IMG/VR virus record: IMGVR_UViG_3300046463_000247
Coordinates: 34,046-98,045 of that record
DNA length: 64,000 nucleotides
Direction: 5' to 3' (one strand)
DNA from: a virus
Of this stretch, positions 50,566 through 58,142 are shown piece by piece. The notes under the pieces are model-generated. The model was given only the letters and a program-made list of their open reading frames with translations, was not told the origin of the DNA and searched no databases. Position 1 is the first letter of the stretch. Each line of letters opens with the position of its first letter. The position numbers were made by a program, and so were the translations under genes.

Positions 50566-50742
50566 CTATGCCTCGAATTTATGGCCGACAGCGATGTCTT
50601 CGGCCTTCATCAGAGTATCGCACATGATCTCGGTCTCCGACTCCCGGCCCCATGAGTTGTACCGCACCTTCACCCACCAGTGCCCGTATTCGTAGCGGGG
50701 CTGGGCCAGCACGCGCACCACCACGCAGTCCACGAGGTTCAT
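50566..50742 (-). CDS. Small beta protein
   Basis: 58 residues, ATGA overlap with the preceding gene. Strands (CVVVRVLAQPRYEYGHWWVKV and RESETEIMCDTLMKAEDI) suggest a compact beta fold. Function unknown. Confidence 0.55.
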   Translation of the reverse strand: MNLVDCVVVRVLAQPRYEYGHWWVKVRYNSWGRESETEIMCDTLMKAEDIAVGHKFEA

Positions 50743-51116
50743 CCGCCGTTCTCCCGGTCGTCCTGCACCAGAATCTGAATCGCCGTCTCGCCACCCTGCA
50801 CAATGCGCTCTTCCAAGGTCTGCGTGGAGAAGCCCCGGTCGATCAGGGTCTGGTAGGCGTCACGCTCCAGCACCGCCTTCTCGGCTCGGCCTAGCGCGCG
50901 CTCGTACTCGCGCAGCGGGCGGGTCACCAGCAGGTCGGTGCGGAGATTGGCGGGCAGGTTCTTCAGCACCTCCATCGCGAGCGACGCCTGGCTGAGGTCC
51001 TTGTACTGACGCATGCGCGCGGCAATGCGGGCGAGTTCGTCGGCTGCGTGTTGCATGCCCGCTGCGATCTGGTCGATCACCTCGGCAGTCGGTTCGACGT
51101 TCAGTTGCTGGGTCAT
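50739..51116 (-). CDS. Unknown helical 125-residue protein
   Basis: 125 residues from MTQQLNVEPT, ATGA overlaps at both ends. Almost all helix (IAAGMQHAADELARIAARMR, EYERALGRAEKAVLERDAYQ), coiled-coil likely. Function unknown. Confidence 0.6.
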   Translation of the reverse strand: MTQQLNVEPTAEVIDQIAAGMQHAADELARIAARMRQYKDLSQASLAMEVLKNLPANLRTDLLVTRPLREYERALGRAEKAVLERDAYQTLIDRGFSTQTLEERIVQGGETAIQILVQDDRENGG

Positions 51117-51304
51117 GGTGCCACCGCCTTGTAGCCACGGTCGTACACGATGCGCGCCACGACTGCGTACGTCTCGGCGTCCACGATGTTGGCGGTCTCG
51201 CACAGGTTGCGGCAGCGGTCCACCGCCTCGACCTTGGCTTCTTCGAGTTCGGTTGCGTGCATCGGGCGCACGACCCCGGATTGAAACGACAGGACCAGTA
51301 TCAC
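51113..51304 (-). CDS. Small protein with short hydrophobic start
   Basis: 63 residues from GTG with AGGAGGCACC upstream and GTGA overlap. MILVLSFQSG then helical ATELEEAKVEAVDRCRNLCE with a CxxxC pair. Function unknown. Confidence 0.55.
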   Translation of the reverse strand: MILVLSFQSGVVRPMHATELEEAKVEAVDRCRNLCETANIVDAETYAVVARIVYDRGYKAVAP

Positions 51305-51537
51305 GGTGCCTCCTGAAAGAACGACCAGCACGCCCAGCCGGGCGAGGTCTGCATGTTGATCTTGCGGCCCACGTCGGCCTTGCGGATATGGTACGTCGCG
51401 TGGCCGTGGCCCAGGTAGTTGGGCTTCTGCGCGCCGATGTCCGACTCTTCTATCTCGAACGTCTGTTCATCGAACGTGCCATCACCGCCCCACGCGTTCT
51501 TGCGCGTCACGCGCTTCTTCTCGGTGAGTGCTTTCAT
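51301..51537 (-). CDS. Small basic protein
   Basis: 78 residues from MKALTEKKRV, ATGA overlaps. Gly/His-rich middle (YLGHGHATYHIRKADVGRK) and Trp-rich end (GWACWSFFQEAP). Function unknown. Confidence 0.55.
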   Translation of the reverse strand: MKALTEKKRVTRKNAWGGDGTFDEQTFEIEESDIGAQKPNYLGHGHATYHIRKADVGRKINMQTSPGWACWSFFQEAP

Positions 51538-51785
51538 GCGAAAGGCCCCTCCACGTAAATTTCCTTGCGGATCGTGCCCGGGTAGCTCACCACCGTTGAC
51601 ACCAGCCGCAGGCACGTCCCCACGTCGATGTTGGCGGGCACCGGCTCGTTGCCACCGTACAGCACGTCGGTGATGTACTGCTCCGTGCGCCCGTCCTGCT
51701 TGAGGATCACGCGGGCCGCGTTGCATAGGGCGTCGCGGTCGTTCACGCGGACGAAAGTCTTGACCTCGTACAGGTTGCTCGCCAT
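51534..51785 (-). CDS. Small unknown protein
   Basis: 83 residues from MASNLYEVKTF, TGATG overlap with the preceding stop. Beta/alpha pattern (EVKTFVRVNDRDALCNAARV, CLRLVSTVVSYPGTIRKEIY). Function unknown. Confidence 0.55.
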   Translation of the reverse strand: MASNLYEVKTFVRVNDRDALCNAARVILKQDGRTEQYITDVLYGGNEPVPANIDVGTCLRLVSTVVSYPGTIRKEIYVEGPFA

Positions 51786-52414
51786 CACAGCGGCCCGAAG
51801 TCGTTGGTCGGCTCGCGCTCCATGCCCGAGTACTTGGTCCACAGCTTGTCGTTGAACGACTCGTAGCGGGCCACGTTGGCGATGAAGGTCGGGGTCGGGA
51901 AGGTGCTGTACGCGTCACGCGGGCGGAACACCTGCTCCAGCGTCTCCGGGTTGTTGCCGGTCAGGATCGCGATTTCCCGCAGGAAGCCCCCTGCCACACG
52001 GTTGTACTGGTAGCACGCTTCGGCCCACTCGCGCATCAGCTTCTCGCCGTCCATGTCCGGCCCGAACAGGTTCTGGAACGCAGTGTCCACCTGCTCATAC
52101 ACAGGATTCAGTAGCTTGGCGATCTCGAAGATGCGCTTGGCGTGGACGGTGATCGGTGCGGGCGTGCGGCCCGTCTGAGTGCCCTTGTCCATCGTGTAGG
52201 TCTTGGGATCGAATCGGTCGTCTGACTCAGGTGCCTTGGGCGTCATAGCCGCTACGTGGGCGCTTGCCGCCTCTTCTGCGGTCTTGCCCAGCCCGAAGTA
52301 ATACGTGGCAGCGTTCCAGTCTACCGTGCCCACCAGCGACGGCACAGCCTTCACCACGTGCTCTTCGAAGGCGGTCATCCACTCGGCCTGCTGCTCTGCT
52401 TTACTCTTCGCCAT
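51785..52414 (-). CDS. Unknown 209-residue protein, first of a ten-gene coupled string
   Basis: 209 residues from MAKSKAEQQ, with CAAGGAGTGAAC upstream, after a TTGACT-16-TATACT promoter. Contains WNAATYYFGLGKTAEEAASAH, AFQNLFGPDMDGEKLMREWA and YQYNRVAGGFLREIAILTG. No recognised family; it heads a string of small genes that all overlap by ATGA, GTGA or TGATG or lie within 2 nt. Confidence 0.65.
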   Translation of the reverse strand: MAKSKAEQQAEWMTAFEEHVVKAVPSLVGTVDWNAATYYFGLGKTAEEAASAHVAAMTPKAPESDDRFDPKTYTMDKGTQTGRTPAPITVHAKRIFEIAKLLNPVYEQVDTAFQNLFGPDMDGEKLMREWAEACYQYNRVAGGFLREIAILTGNNPETLEQVFRPRDAYSTFPTPTFIANVARYESFNDKLWTKYSGMEREPTNDFGPL

Positions 52415-52451
52415 GTTCACTCCTTGAATGTGGCTGTTTTGAACTAAAGCC

Positions 52452-52479
52452 AGTATAGCACAATCGCTGGTTTAGTCAA
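52452..52479 (-). promoter_or_regulatory. Promoter for long coupled string of small genes
   Basis: TTGACT, 16 bp, TATACT, a duplicate of the 49.38-kb promoter; palindrome 4 bp upstream of the -35. Confidence 0.8.
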
Positions 52480-52483
52480 ACAT

Positions 52484-52499
52484 TTGCAATTGATTGCAA
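52484..52499 (+). repeat. Dispersed palindrome, full 16-mer
   Basis: 4 bp upstream of a -35 box. Confidence 0.95.
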
Positions 52500-52500
52500 C

Positions 52501-52734
52501 TCAGGTCCACGAGTGCATCACGGCGAAGTTGTCGAGCGCACGCAAGGCGGTGCGGGCCAGCGCCAGTTCACTGCCGATGCGCTTGTCGATCTCGGTCTGC
52601 ACGACGCCCTTGTCTGGCCCCTGCCTGCGGCGCACCACCGCCACGTCGGGCTGGTCGAGGAACGTGAGGGCGCGGGTTAGCTGATCACGAATGCGGTCGA
52701 TCTCGGCGCGCTGCTTGCGGGTCAGGGTTGCCAT
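52501..52734 (-). CDS. Small basic helical protein
   Basis: 77 residues, GGAGCGCAACG before the ATG. Long charged helix (TRKQRAEIDRIRDQLTRAL) with a basic middle (VAVVRRRQGPDKG). Separated from the next promoter only by a palindrome. Function unknown. Confidence 0.6.
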   Translation of the reverse strand: MATLTRKQRAEIDRIRDQLTRALTFLDQPDVAVVRRRQGPDKGVVQTEIDKRIGSELALARTALRALDNFAVMHSWT

Positions 52735-52752
52735 CGTTGCGCTCCAGTTGGA

Positions 52753-53091
52753 CTACGCGCCCAGTCTAGCCCACCGCAGTGCGGCGGCGAGCGTCAAGGT
52801 CACTGCATGTTTCGCCAGCACCTTCAGGTCGTCTTCGATGTAGATGGTTTTCGGCATGAACGACCATGCGTCGATGCGGGCGTGGTAGTAGCGCAGCGCG
52901 CGGCTGTGCAGCCAGAAGTTCTTGTACACGTAGGGGAGTTCGCCACCCCAAGGGAGTGGTGTTTTCAGGCCGGGTGCGTAGGTGCGGACCTGGTAGCGCC
53001 ACGAATGGGCACCTGTGCGGTCGGATACGAGGGCGATCTCCGCGATGCCCCCGCTCCTGACCTGGACCAGCTTTCTGAGGCCGTTTTTCAC
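52753..53091 (-). CDS. Unknown 112-residue protein
   Basis: GTG start (MKNGLRKLVQVRSGG) with AAGGAGTCGGCA upstream, after a TTGACT-16-TAAATT promoter. Beta-rich (IAEIALVSDRTGAHSWRYQV) with an aromatic middle (LPYVYKNFWLHSRALRYY). A second frame over the same span is a shadow. Function unknown. Confidence 0.6.
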   Translation of the reverse strand: MKNGLRKLVQVRSGGIAEIALVSDRTGAHSWRYQVRTYAPGLKTPLPWGGELPYVYKNFWLHSRALRYYHARIDAWSFMPKTIYIEDDLKVLAKHAVTLTLAAALRWARLGA

Positions 53092-53128
53092 TGCCGACTC
53101 CTTCGGGTTGTGTGGTTGCCTGAGACAC

Positions 53129-53156
53129 AATTTAACACAACCCTGCGGTTAGTCAA
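53129..53156 (-). promoter_or_regulatory. Promoter for 112-residue gene
   Basis: TTGACT, 16 bp, TAAATT; the stop of the tiny ORF lies in the -35 and a palindrome 16 bp upstream. Confidence 0.65.
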
Positions 53157-53257
53157 TCAGTGCGGTCGGTTTTTGCAATTGATTGCAACTTTTGTGGCGG
53201 ATTCCACGCGTACAGCCATGCGCGCCACCACAGCGTCGTGAGCGTCAGCAGGCTCAT
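53153..53257 (-). CDS. Tiny Trp-rich ORF downstream of dUTPase
   Basis: 34 residues, ATG overlapping the dUTPase stop (ATGA). MSLLTLTTLWWRAWLYAWN could insert in a membrane; the palindrome encodes KLQSIAK and the TGA stop falls inside the next TTGACT -35 box. Supported only by the overlap. Confidence 0.4.
   Translation of the reverse strand: MSLLTLTTLWWRAWLYAWNPPQKLQSIAKTDRTD
53173..53188 (+). repeat. Dispersed palindrome, full 16-mer
   Basis: Upstream of a -35 box, inside the tiny 34-residue ORF. Confidence 0.95.
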
Positions 53258-53697
53258 GCGCCGGTACTGCCGAAGCCAGCGGCACCACGGGCCGTGTCGT
53301 CCAGTTCATCGGCTTCCTGAAACTGCACGAACGGTACGGGCTCGACCATGGCCTGTGCGATGCGGTCGCCATGCTTGACCAGCAGAGTGCGGCCATACGG
53401 GCTGTCACAGGTCAGCTTCACCTTGACCTCGCCCCGGTAGTCGCTGTCGATGATGCCCACGCAGTTGGCGAGCCGCGTGTCCAGGTTGAAGCCATGCCCG
53501 CTGCGGCTGTATATCTTCATCACGTAGCCCTTCGGCACCGCGAACGCGAGTCCGGTATCCACGACCACCGGTCGGCCCTGCTCCACCAGCAGCACGTCGT
53601 CCGGCACGTACGCCTCCAGGTCGAAGCACGCGGCACCCTCGGTCGCGTAGGCGGGCAGGTTGACGTTCGGGTACAGCCTCTTCACTTTCACCAGCAT
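53254..53697 (-). CDS. dut: dUTP pyrophosphatase (trimeric type)
   Basis: 147 residues from MLVKVKRLYPN, AAAGGACAAGAC upstream. All five motifs are visible: 1, ATEGAACFDL; 2, YSRSGHG; 3, GIIDSDYRGEV (catalytic Asp); 4, HGDRIAQAMVEPV; 5, RGAAGFGSTG. Hydrolyses dUTP to dUMP and PPi, lowering uracil in the phage genome and feeding dTMP synthesis. Lies in a string of small genes. Confidence 0.95.
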   Translation of the reverse strand: MLVKVKRLYPNVNLPAYATEGAACFDLEAYVPDDVLLVEQGRPVVVDTGLAFAVPKGYVMKIYSRSGHGFNLDTRLANCVGIIDSDYRGEVKVKLTCDSPYGRTLLVKHGDRIAQAMVEPVPFVQFQEADELDDTARGAAGFGSTGA

Positions 53698-53707
53698 GTC
53701 TTGTCCT

Positions 53708-53722
53708 TTGCAATTGATTGCA
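53708..53722 (+). repeat. Dispersed palindrome
   Basis: Just upstream of the dUTPase ribosome site. Confidence 0.9.
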
Positions 53723-53726
53723 GAAT

Positions 53727-53834
53727 TCAGTCTTCGCCCACGATCACCAGCAGCACGGCCAGTAATGCGGCCAGCCACGGCATGTGAGCGGCGATGGCGG
53801 TCATCAGCGCGATAAACACGGGCACGACGACCAT
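53727..53834 (-). CDS. Tiny membrane protein
   Basis: 35 residues; ATG overlaps the preceding stop (TGATG) and a GTG one codon earlier sits after GGGGAGAAC. Two hydrophobic stretches (VVVPVFIALMTAIA and LAALLAVLLVIV) form one or two helices. Function unknown. Confidence 0.5.
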   Translation of the reverse strand: MVVVPVFIALMTAIAAHMPWLAALLAVLLVIVGED

Positions 53835-54016
53835 CACGTTCTCCCCTGTGCGCGGCAGGCGCGGCAGCGGGTCCCGCTGTATATCCACTTCCCGCATTTC
53901 CTCACCTTGCACTTCTTCACGTCGTAGCGGGGGCGTCCACCGCCTGTATGCCGCCGCCAGAACTCTTCGCGCCACGCCATCTGCGCCATCAGCCACGCCC
54001 ACATGAATCGGATCAT
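53834..54016 (-). CDS. Small Cys-rich zinc-binding-like protein
   Basis: 60 residues, ATGA and TGATG overlaps at its ends. Aromatic N-terminus (MIRFMWAWLMAQMAW) and a basic C-terminus with four Cys (KCKVRKCGKWIYSGTRCRAC), suited to a zinc ribbon. Possibly nucleic-acid binding. Confidence 0.6.
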   Translation of the reverse strand: MIRFMWAWLMAQMAWREEFWRRHTGGGRPRYDVKKCKVRKCGKWIYSGTRCRACRAQGRT

Positions 54017-54255
54017 GCCCCCTCCTGTGCGAATGCCTCCTGCCTGGCCTGCGTCTGCTGGTACATGCTCGCCTGCATCATGACCGCATGGAAGGGCTCG
54101 GCAGGTATCAGGTAGAACGACCTACCGGCGTAGGCCAACGGGACCGGCTGGGCGCGATCTGCGTGCTTTGCCAGGGCATCCATGGCGCGCTTGCGCTGCC
54201 ACGTGGCGAAGCCCCAGCCCACTACGAACGCGGCGGCTACGGCGAGGGCGATCAT
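54013..54255 (-). CDS. Small membrane-anchored protein
   Basis: 80 residues from MIALAVAAAFVVGWGFATWQ, one N-terminal membrane helix, then a basic segment and a Gln/Ala-rich helix (MMQASMYQQTQARQEAFAQ). ATGA overlap with the previous gene. Topology resembles spanin-like or holin-accessory proteins, but no lipobox or endolysin is seen beside it. Confidence 0.55.
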   Translation of the reverse strand: MIALAVAAAFVVGWGFATWQRKRAMDALAKHADRAQPVPLAYAGRSFYLIPAEPFHAVMMQASMYQQTQARQEAFAQEGA

Positions 54256-54431
54256 TTCAGCACCCCACCCACGATCCACACGATCATCGACACCAGCGAT
54301 GCGGAGCCGACCATAAAGACGCGGGCCACGCCCGTCCAGTCGTCGGACGGCCACAGCACGGACCACAGGTACAGCAGCACGGTCACCAGCAGCGGCACAT
54401 GCCACCATGCGAGGTCGAAAGCTATGTGCAT
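54252..54431 (-). CDS. Small two-helix membrane protein
   Basis: 59 residues. Two membrane helices (WWHVPLLVTVLLYLWSVLW and VGSASLVSMIVWIVGGVL). ATGA overlap with the next gene, which is also membrane-anchored. The pair could be a membrane module, such as holin-like; evidence is topology only. Confidence 0.55.
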   Translation of the reverse strand: MHIAFDLAWWHVPLLVTVLLYLWSVLWPSDDWTGVARVFMVGSASLVSMIVWIVGGVLK

Positions 54432-54440
54432 GTCGATCCC

Positions 54441-54632
54441 TTATTTGACGTGTGCGCCGACCCACTCACCCGCCGCCCACGCGGCGACCGGCTGGCCGTC
54501 CCTGCCCCAGATGACCAGCACCCCGGCGTCGATCTGGAACGACATGCCCTGCACGGTCTCCCGCACCATCTTGCCGTCACGGCGCATCGTCACATCGAAT
54601 TCCGTTTCCTGCGTATTCGGTTTCTTGCTCAT
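54441..54632 (-). CDS. Small beta protein
   Basis: 63 residues from MSKKPNTQETEF, AAGGGGCCGACC upstream. Strands (FDVTMRRDGKMVRETVQG, AGVLVIWGRDGQPVAAW) suggest a small antiparallel sheet. Function unknown. Confidence 0.6.
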   Translation of the reverse strand: MSKKPNTQETEFDVTMRRDGKMVRETVQGMSFQIDAGVLVIWGRDGQPVAAWAAGEWVGAHVK

Positions 54633-54642
54633 GGTCGGCCCC

Positions 54643-56097
54643 TTACTTGACGATGCACCAGCCCGCGAACTCGCCGAAGCGGAACACTTCGCGCGCACCC
54701 AGTTGCGTGAACAGCAGCATGTCGGGGCGAATCGGGCGCTGCGCACCTGCGAGGCTCAGTTCCTTCAGGATGATCTCGTCAGCCGGTACACCAGCGGCTA
54801 CCTTGCCTGCCAGCGTGAGGCGGTGCGTGACCGTGCCCAGATAGCCGTCGAACGTGTCTGTCTTGTCGAAGATCACTAGGCAACCACCCGGGTTGAGCTT
54901 GTCCACCATGCGCTTGAGCACGTCGCGCTGTTCCATCGGCGGCAGGAACATTAGCAGCAGGAAGCACACGCCGAAGTCATACGGCTGATACTCGAAGTCC
55001 CGCACGTCCGCCACTTCGAACTCGCCGACACCGCGCCACACGTTCGCCATTTCCTGACTGTTGTCGAGGCTCACCGCGCGCACGCCGCGTTTCTCGATCT
55101 CCTTCTTCAGGGCCAGCGTGATATTGCCGGTCGATGCGCCCATGTCGTACATGCGGCCACCCTGCGGCAGGTAGTGGCGACCGAAGTGCGCGACGAGGCC
55201 GGTTGCCATGTCGTACCACGGAAGCTGCTCGCGCACGTGCAGGTCGAAGTTATCGGCGATGCTCTGGTTGTGGAAGGACCAGTCCACGGGGATGTCCATG
55301 CCGCGCGTGCCCCGTGCGTCGCGGTCGTGTTCGTACTGCTGGGCGGGGGTCAGCTTCAGGGCGTCGGACATGGCGTTCTGGATGTTGTCGCCACCGTAGG
55401 CGGCGTAGGCGTCACCCGGTATGGGCTCACCGTGGGCTTCGCGGGGCATCGGTTGATACGGATGATCGGTCTTGTCTGCGGAGCCGTCTACGAGGTTGGC
55501 TTCCTGCTCGATGCGCGCGGTGTTGAACGCGGTGAAGTCGTCTACACCAGCGACGCCGCCCACCTCTGCCTGCTCTCTGCCGTCAAAGTCGGGATCACGA
55601 AAGGAACCCACACCCTCGGATGCGAAGGTCGCTCCGCTCTGGATGATCTTGTAGGCGGCACTGTTCGGGTCGGGCGTGAAGCGGGCGGCTGCACCCACGG
55701 CGGCGTCGATGTCGGCCTGCGTGACCGTCTTCACCTCTGGCGTGCCGGTGGCGATGGCCTTGTCGAGATCGGCCTTGCCTGCGGGTGCCGTCTTGGCGGG
55801 TGTGACCTTACCCTTGACGACTGTCGGGGCACGGCGTTCGGCGCGCGGCTCTTCGGGCAGGCGCTTGGCGGGCTTGGTCGGCACGTTGTAGTTGGTCTTG
55901 CTGGCGACAGCGGAGCGCGTCTTGGCCTTCTCCACTTCCACCCGGGCGGGGGCCAGCTTGCCCTCGTACTCAGGCGCGACCTGCTTCGTCACGTCTTTCG
56001 CCTTGAAGTCCCCGGAGGTGCCGAAGCCGGTCACCTGGCCGAACGGGGTACGTGCGTCAACGATAGGGCGTACGCAGCCCTTTATGCCGTTTGTCAT
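54643..56097 (-). CDS. Class I SAM-dependent methyltransferase with long N-terminal extension
   Basis: 484 residues from MTNGIKGCVRP, AGGACC upstream. The first ~270 residues are low-complexity Lys/Ala/Pro/Asp. The catalytic domain follows: MYDMGASTGNITLAL (SAM motif I), AVSLDNSQEM (motif II), ADVRDFEYQPYDFGVCFLLLM (motifs III-IV), then LNPGGCLVIFDK. It lies directly after the large terminase. Small-molecule, RNA or virion-protein methylation are all possible. The disordered extension is unusual for a free enzyme. Confidence 0.75.
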   Translation of the reverse strand: MTNGIKGCVRPIVDARTPFGQVTGFGTSGDFKAKDVTKQVAPEYEGKLAPARVEVEKAKTRSAVASKTNYNVPTKPAKRLPEEPRAERRAPTVVKGKVTPAKTAPAGKADLDKAIATGTPEVKTVTQADIDAAVGAAARFTPDPNSAAYKIIQSGATFASEGVGSFRDPDFDGREQAEVGGVAGVDDFTAFNTARIEQEANLVDGSADKTDHPYQPMPREAHGEPIPGDAYAAYGGDNIQNAMSDALKLTPAQQYEHDRDARGTRGMDIPVDWSFHNQSIADNFDLHVREQLPWYDMATGLVAHFGRHYLPQGGRMYDMGASTGNITLALKKEIEKRGVRAVSLDNSQEMANVWRGVGEFEVADVRDFEYQPYDFGVCFLLLMFLPPMEQRDVLKRMVDKLNPGGCLVIFDKTDTFDGYLGTVTHRLTLAGKVAAGVPADEIILKELSLAGAQRPIRPDMLLFTQLGAREVFRFGEFAGWCIVK

Positions 56098-56116
56098 TAT
56101 GTCTGGTCCTGAGTTT

Positions 56117-56132
56117 TTGCAATTGATTGCAA
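56117..56132 (+). repeat. Dispersed palindrome, full 16-mer
   Basis: Between terL and the methyltransferase gene. Confidence 0.95.
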
Positions 56133-56179
56133 GACGCCGTACCCCTACGACGCCCTGTTTGCTGCTGAATCTGGCGGCT

Positions 56180-58048
56180 CTAGTCTCTCTTAACTTTGGC
56201 CGATTCCTGCGCGATTCTAACCGATTCTGGAACTCGCACAAGCGGAATGTTGAACGCGCCCCAGATTTCCCGGCGCATCGTCAGTCCGTACTGCACGCCG
56301 GTCATGGCGTCCGAACAGTCCTTGCTGCCATTTGGCGGGTGGTCGATCTTCTTTCGAATCACGTCCTTTTCCAGCGTCAGGAACTCCTTCTGGGCCACGG
56401 CGTGCGCCGGGTGCGAGATACGCCCGTCGAGGAAGGCGCTCTTCTCCATTTCGTACGGCAGCATCGACGTGTCCATCGAGATATAGCCGGTCGTGTAGCC
56501 CTTCTGGCGGAATATCTGCATCGAGTCTACGGACTGGAACGAGTCGAAGCTGATCCAGCGGATATTGATGCCGAATACATCTTTGAGCTTGTACACGAAG
56601 TCACGTATCAGGTGGAACTTGATCTCGTCCCCGGTCGGCGGCACGACCCGCAACGTGAAGTCGTAGTGGAAGTCCGGCATCACTTCTTCCACGTCGTTGG
56701 CGAGGGTCTGCTTGAAGCCCTTCACCGTGCCCATGCTGACGCCCGCCGCATCACCCGTGACACCCAGGTCGATGTGCACCCAGCGCGGCAGGTCGGGCCG
56801 ATAGATGTGCTTGCGGATCACCTTCAGCGGGCCGGTATCGGTGCCGACTGCGACGCCATCGAAGCAGTGCTGCTCCTTGTTCAGGATCGACGCGTGCGTG
56901 CCGAATCCCGCCACGACCTTCTCGTGGTTCAGGATGAACGGGAAGCGGGCCATGGTGGCGATACCGGCGATGTCGCGCAGCGCGCCAATGATGTCGCCGT
57001 CGAACTGGTTGCGGTGCTCGACCGGCACTTCGATCACCAGGTGGCGATGGTCGGCAGGCACCTCTTCCACGGTCTGTATGAGCTTGGGGCGGGTCACTTC
57101 GTCCCCGGCATAGACGAGGAAGCGTTCACCACTGTACGTGCCCGCTGGCTTGATTTCCCACACGCGCTTGTCGTACACGTAGATCGTCGGGTCGGTGGCT
57201 GCTGCCGCCTGAATCTGGTCGGTGAGCGCACCCGGGTAGTTCTTGGACGACACCATGCACAGGATGCCGGGCTGTCCGCCGTTGTTGACGAAGCGCGACT
57301 TGATACGGCGGCTGATGCTCTCGTAGATCACCTTGGCCTGATCGTACACCCCGCCCTGCCCGCCGTTGCCCTTCTTCGAGTTCTGCACCACCTCCATGAA
57401 GTCCACCTCGTCAATGATGCCGCCGATCACGTTCTGACCGATGGCCCCACCGTCGCTTGTCATCGGCTTCGCCTCAACCCGGTTCGGGAAAATCAGCGCC
57501 GACTTGATGTCCTTCTTGTACGGGTACACCGTGTTGAAGTAGTACGACTGCTCGATGATCGCCCGGAAGCGCGTGTAGTCCACGTCGGACGCGAGCGCCG
57601 CATTCATTGACTGGAAGATCACGAGGATTTCGGAGGTCGAGTCCAACTGGAACATCGAATGCGGGCTCTTGTAGCACGAGGTCAGGTATAGCTGGTACGC
57701 ATTCACGTAGAGCGCCGTGGTGGTCTTCGCCGAGCCAATGCCGCCCGTGAACACGCCCTGCGTCCAGCCATTCGTGAGCCGTCCGTTCTTCTCGTTGATG
57801 GCGATCAGTTCGTCCACCACAGCCGGGTACAGTTCGGATTTGGGGCGGGCCAGAAAGTGCTTGCTGAACAGGAATTCCTCCACGTGCACCGGGTACGTGT
57901 GGATGTTCAGGGCGTGGCGTAGCTGGTTGACGTTGCCGTCGTCGTACGCGCGCTCGATGCCTTCCAGCAGGAAGGTCCGCAACTCGGGGTTGTTCACGCA
58001 CGCAGCCGCCGCCTTGACCTTCTTGTAATCTAGGGTTTTGATGTCCAT
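56180..58048 (-). CDS. terL: Terminase large subunit
   Basis: 622 residues. Walker A-like GVFTGGIGSAKTTTAL (~100), Walker B GGIIDEVDF (~222), coupling-type motif CMVSSKN. The nuclease half has HIDLGVTGDAAG, RWISFDSFQSVDS and KDCSDAMTG, supplying the acidic metal ligands. It cuts and pumps DNA into the prohead. No strong ribosome site precedes the ATG. A 10-bp inverted repeat and a palindrome lie just upstream. Unusually, ~28 kb of replication and accessory genes separate it from the portal gene. Confidence 0.92.
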   Translation of the reverse strand: MDIKTLDYKKVKAAAACVNNPELRTFLLEGIERAYDDGNVNQLRHALNIHTYPVHVEEFLFSKHFLARPKSELYPAVVDELIAINEKNGRLTNGWTQGVFTGGIGSAKTTTALYVNAYQLYLTSCYKSPHSMFQLDSTSEILVIFQSMNAALASDVDYTRFRAIIEQSYYFNTVYPYKKDIKSALIFPNRVEAKPMTSDGGAIGQNVIGGIIDEVDFMEVVQNSKKGNGGQGGVYDQAKVIYESISRRIKSRFVNNGGQPGILCMVSSKNYPGALTDQIQAAAATDPTIYVYDKRVWEIKPAGTYSGERFLVYAGDEVTRPKLIQTVEEVPADHRHLVIEVPVEHRNQFDGDIIGALRDIAGIATMARFPFILNHEKVVAGFGTHASILNKEQHCFDGVAVGTDTGPLKVIRKHIYRPDLPRWVHIDLGVTGDAAGVSMGTVKGFKQTLANDVEEVMPDFHYDFTLRVVPPTGDEIKFHLIRDFVYKLKDVFGINIRWISFDSFQSVDSMQIFRQKGYTTGYISMDTSMLPYEMEKSAFLDGRISHPAHAVAQKEFLTLEKDVIRKKIDHPPNGSKDCSDAMTGVQYGLTMRREIWGAFNIPLVRVPESVRIAQESAKVKRD

Positions 58049-58051
58049 TTC

Positions 58052-58114
58052 GTGAGTGCGTCGAGTAAGTCCGCGCGATTCTGCACGAACCCGACCCGGA
58101 AGTCACGCACTCAC
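58052..58114. repeat. 10-bp inverted repeat upstream of terL
   Basis: GTGAGTGCGT and ACGCACTCAC are exact reverse complements separated by 43 bp, occupying most of the spacer before the large terminase start, with a dispersed palindrome beside it. It could be a packaging-related site, an RNA stem that hides the start, or chance. Confidence 0.5.
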
Positions 58115-58116
58115 TT

Positions 58117-58132
58117 TTGCAATTGATTGCAA
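58117..58132 (+). repeat. Dispersed palindrome, full 16-mer
   Basis: Upstream of terL, beside the 10-bp inverted repeat. Confidence 0.95.
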
Positions 58133-58142
58133 CGGACGTTTC

